This document shows, in pieces, positions 1 to 4,451 of a stretch of 6,677 bases of DNA; within the stretch, counting starts at the first letter, position 1, and each line of letters starts with the position of its first letter. The position numbers were made by a program, and so were the translations under genes. The DNA is taken from assembly GCA_026998145.1 (NCBI GenBank), contig JALTRC010000654.1, positions 1 through 6,677 of the forward strand, read 5' to 3'. The notes under the pieces were generated by a model that was given only the letters and a program-made list of their open reading frames with translations, did not search any database and was not told where the DNA came from. The stretch is from Gammaproteobacteria bacterium. GTDB lineage: Bacteria; Pseudomonadota; Gammaproteobacteria; SZUA-229.

Positions 1-219
1 ATTATTATTTCCCGCGCCACAGTGCGTAATATCAAACAGAATTTATTCGGCGCCTTTATTTATAATAGTCTGGGTATTCCTGTTGCGGCGGGTGTTTTAT
101 TTCCCTTCACCGGTTTATTGTTAAGCCCCATGCTGGCCGGCGCGGCTATGGCATTATCGTCGGTAACGGTGGTCAGTAATGCTAACCGTCTGCGTTATAT
201 TAAGGGCACCTCTGAATAA
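1..219 (+). CDS. copA: Cu(I)-exporting P1B-type ATPase CopA, C-terminal end (partial)
   Basis: This is the last 72 codons of a copper-translocating P-type ATPase; the gene enters from the left edge, already open in frame at base 1. The visible part holds the final two membrane helices (about residues 15-34 and 39-58 of the fragment). It also carries the pairs that mark the P1B-1 copper group: Tyr21-Asn22 in the penultimate helix, and Met50 followed by Ser53-Ser54 in the last. In characterised CopA proteins these side chains form the transmembrane Cu(I) sites. The tail VSNANRLR is typical of bacterial CopA and unlike the cbb3-assembly paralogue CcoI. CopA pumps cytoplasmic Cu(I) to the periplasm. 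The N-terminal metal-binding domains, the DKTGT phosphorylation loop and the promoter lie outside the window. A copper-handling role for the next genes is inferred from this neighbour. Confidence 0.93.
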   Translation: MIISRATVRNIKQNLFGAFIYNSLGIPVAAGVLFPFTGLLLSPMLAGAAMALSSVTVVSNANRLRYIKGTSE

Positions 220-239
220 TTCATGAACTCACATTTCGC

Positions 240-326
240 ATCTCACACCCCTGCTTCTGCGTTGCGAATCGACCCAATAGCCTGCTATTGTGTGCGATTC
301 GTCGCCTTGAATCAGGGGCGTGAGAT
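240..326. repeat. Palindromic intergenic element between copA and the microprotein gene
   Basis: Two outer arms of 14 bases (240-253 and 313-326) are inverted copies with a single mismatch (ATCTCACACCCCTG against ATCTCACGCCCCTG). Nested inside are two further perfect inverted pairs: CGAATCG 265-271 with CGATTCG 295-301, and CAATAG 275-280 with CTATTG 285-290, which closes a four-base loop CCTG. The whole can fold as a long interrupted hairpin of about 87 nt. There is no T-run after it, so it is not a standard terminator. Nested, noncoding structure like this is typical of multicopy intergenic palindromes in gammaproteobacteria. Whether it is multicopy in this genome cannot be judged here. It may affect processing or attenuation of a copA-led transcript. 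Confidence 0.7.
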
Positions 327-386
327 ACAAACTGTTTCGTCCAGAATTAATCAGAGGTTTCTTAAGAACATTCAGAGATCACAATC

Positions 387-476
387 ATGAATATACTGGT
401 CAATATTGTAGGCCTTGCTTTAATTTTTCTGATTATCTGGTGGTTCTGGTTAGCAAAACCACAGAGCAAAAAATAA
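387..476 (+). CDS. Small single-pass membrane protein (29 aa), cupredoxin-anchor-like
   Basis: A 29-codon reading frame starts at ATG 387 and ends at TAA 474-476. It encodes one strongly hydrophobic helix (about residues 2-23, with the aromatic stretch IIWWFWL at 18-24) and a short basic tail, KPQSKK. A weak purine run, CAGAGA (373-378), lies upstream. From memory of the family, this resembles the N-terminal membrane anchor of the cupredoxin-domain proteins often encoded just after copA in gammaproteobacteria. Here the stop comes right after the helix, and I see no cupredoxin sequence downstream. It is either a free-standing microprotein or the remnant of a truncated gene. It lies 12 bp ahead of the cytochrome gene and is probably co-transcribed with it. 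No direct function can be assigned. Confidence 0.6.
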   Translation: MNILVNIVGLALIFLIIWWFWLAKPQSKK

Positions 477-488
477 CGGGCCTGTCTT

Positions 489-917
489 ATGAAAAAAATT
501 ATTTTTATCAGTTTGTTTTTATTAAGTGCCTGCCAGCAAACGCCGGATGAAACAAGGCTTGATGGTCGCTGGTATACCGCATCCCAGTTGCAGCTGGGTG
601 AGAAAATTTACCGCGCAAACTGCATTGTCTGTCATAAGGAAAATGCAACGGGTACAAAGCAGTGGAAAAAAACACTGGTCGATGGAAATTATCCACCGCC
701 GCCTTTAAACGGCAGTGCTCATGCATGGCATCATCCCCTGAGTACGTTAAGCCGCAGTATAAAAAATGGTGGTATTCCGCTGGGTGGAACTATGCCGGCC
801 TTTAAGGATAAGTTATCGGATAAGGAGGTTCTGGCAGTGATCGCTTATTTGCAGAGTTTATGGAGTGACAGGATTTATCAGGACTGGAAAAACCGTGATG
901 GTGTCGATATGTTTTAG
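489..917 (+). CDS. Monohaem cytochrome c lipoprotein
   Basis: A 142-residue class I-type cytochrome c. The N-terminus is a lipoprotein signal with lipobox LSAC, so Cys15 should be lipidated and anchor the protein to a membrane on the periplasmic side. The haem motif is C45-I-V-C48-H49, and Met102 in GGTMPAF is the likely sixth haem ligand. The last segment (KLSDKEVLAVIAYLQSLW, about 108-125) is the usual C-terminal helix packing against the haem. A Pro-rich loop with consecutive histidines (69-83, PPPP and WHH) separates the haem motif from the Met. No good Shine-Dalgarno sequence is present, so translation may be coupled to the 29-aa gene ending 12 bp upstream. Its place behind copA suggests electron transfer linked to copper handling, for example with a periplasmic oxidase, but the partner is unknown. 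Confidence 0.9.
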   Translation: MKKIIFISLFLLSACQQTPDETRLDGRWYTASQLQLGEKIYRANCIVCHKENATGTKQWKKTLVDGNYPPPPLNGSAHAWHHPLSTLSRSIKNGGIPLGGTMPAFKDKLSDKEVLAVIAYLQSLWSDRIYQDWKNRDGVDMF

Positions 918-950
918 CCATGCTCAGGGGCAGGCGGCTGAACTATGCAC

Positions 951-956
951 TATAAT
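951..956 (+). promoter_or_regulatory. Possible -10 element for the HDOD gene
   Basis: A perfect TATAAT hexamer lies in the 89-bp gap before the HDOD gene. It would place a transcription start near 963 and a leader of about 44 nt. No -35 resembling TTGACA is found 16-18 bp upstream (about 927-934), and there is no extended TGn. The promoter would therefore be weak, activator-dependent, or absent, with the gene then read from the cytochrome side. Confidence 0.4.
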
Positions 957-1006
957 CCGGAGCATACACGCAATTTAAAATAAGAGCATGGACGGTATGC
1001 CCCCAA

Positions 1007-1858
1007 ATGAATAAAACGACGGATATGTGCCAGCTAATCAGTGATGATCTGGATTTATCATCACTGCCTGATATTTATAATCGCATCTCAGCCTTGCTGA
1101 GTGATGAAAATTCCACCCATGAACAGATTGCAGAAGTTATTCAGTCTGACCCTGCCTTAACCATTCGTATTCTTAAAGTTGTTAACAGCTCTTTTTATGG
1201 TTATCCCCAGCAAATCTCAACCATTACCCAGGCGATCGGTATTTTAGGGCGCCGTAGTCTGCGTAATATTATTCTCAGTACTATTGTCGCGGGCATGTGT
1301 CGCCGCATGTCGAATGATATATTTGAAATGGAAGCCTACTGGGAACACAGTGTTCGAACTGCGGTATTAACCCGGCTATTAACATTGCAAAGCGATCATA
1401 AAAACGAAGCGGATACGGTTTTTATTGCTGGCTTATTGCACGATATTGGCAAGCTGGTTATTGCCCATCAGTTGCCGGGGCAGGCCAGTGAAATACAGCT
1501 TCGTGAACTGGATACGGATCAGCGTCCCTGGGAAATTGAAATGGACGTGCTGGGTTTCGATCATACGGAGCTGGGCGCAGCACTTATGGAAAAATGGAAT
1601 TTACCTGATTTGCTGGTGGATATCATTCGCTATCATCATGAGCCGGAAAAAGCCACCCGTTGTCAGCAGTGTAGTTATATTATCTGTCTGGCAGATCGCC
1701 TGTCTTATTTTCCTGATAACGCAGAAGCTGAGGCCTTTCAACAATTATTGCAGTCGATGCCTGACTGGCCGGTAAGGCAAATTGATGATGATATGCTGCC
1801 TGAATTAATGGCCTCTGCCACCGAGCAGTTCCAGCAGGTGCTGGCCATGTTCCGATAA
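1007..1858 (+). CDS. HDOD-domain signalling protein
   Basis: A 283-residue soluble protein that is essentially one HDOD domain, a relative of HD/HD-GYP phosphodiesterases widespread in bacterial signalling. The N-terminal half (about 15-100) has the family pattern SLPDIYNRI, then SDPALTIRILKVVNSSFYG, then QAIGILGRRSLRNI. The second half keeps every metal-ligand position of the HD superfamily: His114, His145-Asp146 in LLHDIGKL, His186 in GFDHTELG, His210-His211 in YHHEP and Asp230 in LADRL. Most HDOD proteins are thought to act as regulatory or scaffold proteins; activity here is untested. There is no receiver, GGDEF or membrane domain. The ATG at 1007 has no clear Shine-Dalgarno sequence, and Met7 (1025) is a possible alternative start. 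The gene converges on the dihaem cytochrome gene and ends at a shared terminator. No functional link to the copper genes is evident. Confidence 0.92.
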   Translation: MNKTTDMCQLISDDLDLSSLPDIYNRISALLSDENSTHEQIAEVIQSDPALTIRILKVVNSSFYGYPQQISTITQAIGILGRRSLRNIILSTIVAGMCRRMSNDIFEMEAYWEHSVRTAVLTRLLTLQSDHKNEADTVFIAGLLHDIGKLVIAHQLPGQASEIQLRELDTDQRPWEIEMDVLGFDHTELGAALMEKWNLPDLLVDIIRYHHEPEKATRCQQCSYIICLADRLSYFPDNAEAEAFQQLLQSMPDWPVRQIDDDMLPELMASATEQFQQVLAMFR

Positions 1859-1874
1859 TAAAATACGCTTTATA

Positions 1875-1911
1875 AAAAAAGCCTGCCGCTTATAAAGTGG
1901 CAGGCTTTTTT
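1875..1911. terminator. Bidirectional rho-independent terminator
   Basis: The arms AGCCTGCCGCT (1880-1890) and AGTGGCAGGCT (1896-1906) pair over 11 positions, including one G-T wobble, around the loop TATAA. An A-run (1874-1880) precedes the stem and a T-run (1906-1911) follows it, so a U-tract forms on either strand. It lies between two convergent stop codons (1858 and 1932) and should serve both genes. Confidence 0.93.
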
Positions 1912-1931
1912 ATATATTACTCTTTAACTGC

Positions 1932-2534
1932 TTATGAACCGAAGGTATCACGCAGATATTGAATAACATTTTTCAGGTCACTTGAAGTGAGTGAACTGTT
2001 GCCGCCCTTTGGTGGCATGGCCATTGGTGATCCAGGGCTCTGGAAACCATTTAACAGGCTGTGCATCAGCTGGTCATCGGACTTACTTAAACGACCTTTA
2101 GGGTCGGTAAAGTCAGGTGTACCAGGCAATACGCCTTTACCATCAGCCCCATGACAGGCAATACAGGTTTGGGTAAAAATATCCTTACCTGTTAAGCCGG
2201 GAGTGGCTTTAGATGATGTTGTTGCCGCTGATTTACGTTTCAGCTTAACCGACTTGGTATTTGATGCCTGCATAAAGCTCAGTACATCACGCATATCACT
2301 ACCGGTTAAGCCGCCGCGAATACGCATATGAAACATAGTGGAAATCCACTGGTCATCACGCAGTTCTTTAGGGCCTCGAATTTCATGACAACGGCCACAG
2401 TTGGCTGCCCATACCTTGGCGCCATTATTGGCATCGCCGGGTGCAGGATAGTCGGCAGCAAAAGTAGCAGAGCTGGAAATCAGGAGGCCTGTTGTTGCCA
2501 GAATGGCATAAATGCTTTTAGATAAATTTTTCAT
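1932..2534 (-). CDS. Periplasmic dihaem cytochrome c
   Basis: A 200-residue exported protein with two fused cytochrome c domains. The signal peptide runs to about residue 26 (cleavage SATFA/ADYP). Domain 1 has C46-G-R-C49-H50, followed by Trp63 and then HMRIRGGLT, with Met70 a likely axial ligand. Domain 2 has C124-I-A-C127-H128, with Met171 or Met173 in SPMAMPP as the ligand. A Ser/Thr/Lys-rich linker (about 93-115) separates the domains. The frame is open further upstream, but the start was set at ATG 2532-2534 because AAGGAG (complement of 2541-2546) sits six bases before it and a signal peptide follows directly. That ribosome site touches the porin stop codon, so the two genes form an operon. 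It is probably a soluble electron carrier; donor and acceptor are unknown. The length fits cytochrome c4, but domain 1 departs from the c4 pattern. Confidence 0.93.
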   Translation of the reverse strand: MKNLSKSIYAILATTGLLISSSATFAADYPAPGDANNGAKVWAANCGRCHEIRGPKELRDDQWISTMFHMRIRGGLTGSDMRDVLSFMQASNTKSVKLKRKSAATTSSKATPGLTGKDIFTQTCIACHGADGKGVLPGTPDFTDPKGRLSKSDDQLMHSLLNGFQSPGSPMAMPPKGGNSSLTSSDLKNVIQYLRDTFGS

Positions 2535-2544
2535 AAGAGTCTCC

Positions 2545-3753
2545 TTAGAATCCGTAGGCGAGTTGTAACAGCGTACGATCGTCGCTCTGATCGTTGCTTT
2601 CAAATGCAAGCTTGGCAACAATGTTGCTGGCGAAGATATAGTTCAGGCCAACCGTGTTTTTCTTCATTGTCATCTCAGGTGTATCGTACTGGCTGGCACG
2701 TGCAACCATTTCCCATTTGGTTGGCAGGAAACGATAAGCCGCCTGTACATAGGTCGCCTTAAAAGTTTGTTTGCCAGCTGCGCCACTGGCGGCCAGGGCA
2801 CCGATTTCCTGTTTAACATATTCGGCCTTGATATTTAAACCATCCAGACGATAGCCTAAATCCATACCAATGAAATCCCAGTCGCGACTGTTTTCATAGG
2901 CAATGGGCGTTGCAAGGGAAATAACATTTGCTGTAGTACCATCAGTCACAATGGGAGCATCTGTTGTCAGTGTGGTGGCGATTTCTCTTTCCGGAATTTT
3001 ACCTGTTGCCCAGGAAACACCGACTTCCAGTTTTATGGAAGGATAGAACAGGCCGAAACGACCACCGTAGTTTTTCTTGCCATCACCGTCTGCGCCCATT
3101 CCCGGTGATTCAATTTTTTCAACAGCATCACCGTCCTCATTCATTTCAGCGGCAACACCATTACCCATATACACCGCATAGTTAGCATCGGCAAAACTCA
3201 GCTTAAAGCCACCGCGAACCTGAAAACCTGTGTCTGCATTTGGGGCCGCCTGGTCATGACCAAAACCGGCGGGCGCTGATGGTAATTTATTTACCCAGCT
3301 GGGGTGTATATTCTGGCGGAAATTACCCAGTGGGCTTAAAAACGTACCCATAACCAGAGTGGCATGATCGTTTAAAAACAGGTCTAGAGTGAAGTACTCC
3401 ATACCGGCTTCTGTTTCACCAGCTTCTGTTGTTTTAAAATCAAGTTCGGCTTCCAACATTAACAGGTCGCGGTATTGATAATGGAAAATGGGGGAAAATC
3501 CGCCAGTTTTGAATGAGCCATTATTGGAGTCAGTTTTTGTATACATAACTGAACCAAAGCCGGACATGTGTACCAGAGTATTGGGGTTTTTCCACTCATC
3601 AGCAGCGGAAATCTGTTGTTGCAGGTCTTCGATTGTTTGCCACAGGGCATCGATTTCCTGATCGTTTGAAGCTGCCATGCTCTGTGCAGGAATGGCACTG
3701 GCAATGGCGAGAGACAGCAATGTCTTTGCCAGGGGGTGTTTGGAAATACGCAT
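2545..3753 (-). CDS. Outer-membrane beta-barrel porin
   Basis: A 402-residue exported protein. The signal peptide ends near Ala27 (QSMA/ASND). A short heptad-like stretch (about 31-49, EIDALWQTIEDLQQQI) resembles the periplasmic coiled coil at the N-terminus of some trimeric porins. The rest alternates polar and aromatic strands, with barrel-like segments such as FLSPLGNF (138-145) and a conserved-looking loop around HPSWVNKLPS (150-159). It ends in Tyr-Gly-Phe; a C-terminal aromatic residue is the usual outer-membrane assembly signal. The start was set at ATG 3751-3753, preceded by AAGGAG (complement of 3760-3765) six bases away; 36 in-frame codons upstream have no such signal. It lies directly before the dihaem cytochrome gene, so it may admit the substrate or ion used by that respiratory module. 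Substrate unknown. It lacks the CXXCH motifs or size expected of an MtrB-type electron conduit. Confidence 0.88.
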   Translation of the reverse strand: MRISKHPLAKTLLSLAIASAIPAQSMAASNDQEIDALWQTIEDLQQQISAADEWKNPNTLVHMSGFGSVMYTKTDSNNGSFKTGGFSPIFHYQYRDLLMLEAELDFKTTEAGETEAGMEYFTLDLFLNDHATLVMGTFLSPLGNFRQNIHPSWVNKLPSAPAGFGHDQAAPNADTGFQVRGGFKLSFADANYAVYMGNGVAAEMNEDGDAVEKIESPGMGADGDGKKNYGGRFGLFYPSIKLEVGVSWATGKIPEREIATTLTTDAPIVTDGTTANVISLATPIAYENSRDWDFIGMDLGYRLDGLNIKAEYVKQEIGALAASGAAGKQTFKATYVQAAYRFLPTKWEMVARASQYDTPEMTMKKNTVGLNYIFASNIVAKLAFESNDQSDDRTLLQLAYGF

Positions 3754-3842
3754 GGTATTCTCCTTTCGTTGGTAAAATTTTAAGTTAAGGGGTCGTGCTT
3801 TAGGAATGGCGGGCCGAGTTGACCACACAAAGATCAAGCTGT

Positions 3843-3865
3843 CTGTTTGAAAATATTTCAAACAG
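3843..3865. promoter_or_regulatory. Inverted repeat upstream of the porin gene (candidate operator)
   Basis: Two perfect 10-base arms, CTGTTTGAAA (3843-3852) and TTTCAAACAG (3856-3865), flank the centre ATA. The site lies 90-112 bp before the porin ATG, and no T-run follows on either strand, so a protein-binding site is more likely than a terminator. The CTGT/ACAG ends recall a LexA box, but the spacing is 15 rather than 8. A clear sigma-70 promoter was not found in this 159-bp gap. Confidence 0.45.
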
Positions 3866-3895
3866 GAGTCATCACCTGAGCATATTGATTTATGT

Positions 3896-3933
3896 CTCAG
3901 CCCGCCGGGGTTTTAGCTAATCGGCGGCCTGAG
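3896..3933 (-). repeat. Hairpin spanning the stop codon of the metal-binding protein gene
   Basis: The arms CTCAGCCCGCCG (3896-3907) and CGGCGGCCTGAG (3922-3933) pair at 11 of 12 positions around a 14-base loop that contains the stop codon. It is GC-rich and stable, but no U-tract follows on the minus strand. It could slow RNase decay or partly reduce read-through into the porin genes. It may also be partly a by-product of coding for the C-terminal Arg-Pro-Pro. Confidence 0.45.
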
Positions 3934-4254
3934 TAGAGGATTGAAGTAATAATGCGTGTACTGGTTAGTTAACTCAGCCACGACTTCGCTAAGGGAATAG
4001 TGATATTGAAAAACAACCGGAATGATAGAGGATGTTAGCTGAAAGCTTGCATGTACTTTGCAGCCACAGTTATTGCATTGACAGATACTGTCGCTTTTTA
4101 CCTGCTGGCAGTGATCCATATCCATGGTTTTTTCCATGGATGATTTTGCATGTTCGCACTGGTGCTGGGGTGATGCATAAAGGGGCTGTGCAGAAGCGCC
4201 GGCTACAGCCATCATTAGAAACAGATAAGCAAATTTTTTAATGATGATCCGCAT
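3913..4254 (-). CDS. Small exported Cys/His/Met-rich protein, putative copper or metal binder
   Basis: A 113-residue protein with a signal peptide (KK then a hydrophobic stretch to about residue 22, cleavage near ASA/QP or YA/SP). Its first mature part is loaded with soft metal ligands: His31, Cys33, His35, Met40, Met44, Met46, His48, Cys49, then CQCNNCGC (58-65, four Cys) and His68. The second half has no Cys and ends in LLRPPIS, an ending that recalls small CopL- or DUF2946-like proteins near copper genes, though I cannot confirm membership. The pattern suggests a periplasmic metal chelator or sensor. ATG 4252-4254 is the only plausible start and has no clear Shine-Dalgarno sequence. Upstream are a TAGAAT -10 and an FNR-type box, so oxygen-controlled expression is likely. 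It is 159 bp from the porin gene on the same strand and may be the first gene of that transcript. Confidence 0.8.
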   Translation of the reverse strand: MRIIIKKFAYLFLMMAVAGASAQPLYASPQHQCEHAKSSMEKTMDMDHCQQVKSDSICQCNNCGCKVHASFQLTSSIIPVVFQYHYSLSEVVAELTNQYTHYYFNPLLRPPIS

Positions 4255-4300
4255 GTTGAATCTGCAACGCTGGCCTGTATGAGGTATTTAAGTTGCAGCC

Positions 4301-4306
4301 ATTCTA
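4301..4306 (-). promoter_or_regulatory. -10 element of the metal-binding protein promoter
   Basis: The minus strand reads TAGAAT, five of six matches to TATAAT. It predicts a start near 4294 and a leader of about 39 nt before the ATG at 4254. The expected -35 position (about 4324-4329, AATGCA) does not match consensus, as is common for activator-dependent promoters. The FNR-type box is centred about 40.5 bp upstream of this start. Confidence 0.6.
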
Positions 4307-4312
4307 CGATTA

Positions 4313-4326
4313 GCATATTAATATGC
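4313..4326. promoter_or_regulatory. AT-rich perfect palindrome inside the promoter (candidate operator)
   Basis: GCATATTAATATGC is a perfect 14-bp palindrome lying one base from the FNR-type box and between it and the minus-strand -10. A protein bound here would overlap RNA polymerase and could repress. I do not recognise the motif as a known copper or respiratory regulator site. Confidence 0.5.
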
Positions 4327-4327
4327 A

Positions 4328-4341
4328 TTGATGTACATCAA
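4328..4341. promoter_or_regulatory. FNR/Anr-type operator
   Basis: TTGATGTACATCAA matches the FNR/Anr consensus TTGAT-N4-ATCAA at every defined position and is a perfect palindrome. Its centre (4334.5) is about 40.5 bp from the start predicted by the minus-strand -10, close to the usual -41.5 of class II FNR promoters. On the plus strand, a start near 4376 would have a poorer -10 (TTTACT, 4365-4370), so weaker divergent activation is possible. Related CRP-family regulators such as Dnr or NnrR bind similar sites and cannot be excluded. Confidence 0.8.
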
Positions 4342-4371
4342 GTAAATTATTGAAAGCACTTCAATTTACTT
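4340..4371 (+). repeat. AT-rich inverted repeat in the leader of the large lipoprotein gene
   Basis: AAGTAAATT (4340-4348) and GAA (4352-4354) pair with TTC (4360-4362) and AATTTACTT (4363-4371), leaving a three-base bulge and the loop AGCAC. It abuts the FNR-type box and overlaps the possible plus-strand -10, so it may be an operator. As RNA it would be only moderately stable. No other gene was seen in the gap 4255-4451. Confidence 0.4.
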
Positions 4372-4451
4372 CATCGGCTGAATGCAAGATAATGGCGCCT
4401 GATAATTCATTGCTAGTCTATCCTGTTTCGGGGCTCCCAAAGGTACAATAT

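Noticed and set aside
359..368. Perfect palindrome TTCTTAAGAA ahead of the 29-aa gene
   Set aside because: It is short, AT-rich and not associated with a clear promoter.
918..991. Inverted repeat CCATGCTC (918-925) and GAGCATGG (984-991) around the HDOD promoter region
   Set aside because: Arms of only eight bases with a 58-base gap are close to chance for a window of this size.
988..1014. Eight-codon frame ATG 988 to TAA 1012-1014 overlapping the HDOD start
   Set aside because: There is no ribosome site and it is too short to judge; such frames are common by chance. A leader-peptide role cannot be supported.
3820..3838. FNR-like half sites near the porin promoter (TTGAC and ATCAA)
   Set aside because: The half sites are nine bases apart instead of four and one is imperfect.
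3843..3865. LexA (SOS) box reading of the CTGT...ACAG palindrome
   Set aside because: The spacing between CTGT and ACAG is 15 bases, not the 8 of the enterobacterial LexA box.
4121..4140. Inverted repeat TCCATGG, six T, CCATGGA
   Set aside because: It lies inside the metal-binding protein gene and follows from repeated Met codons; it is not at a gene end and is unlikely to terminate transcription.
4350..4360. The 11-mer TTGAAAGCACT is identical at 4350-4360 and 6307-6317
   Set aside because: A few identical 11-mers are expected by chance in a 6.7-kb window. The 4350 copy has no ribosome site and is not taken as a start.
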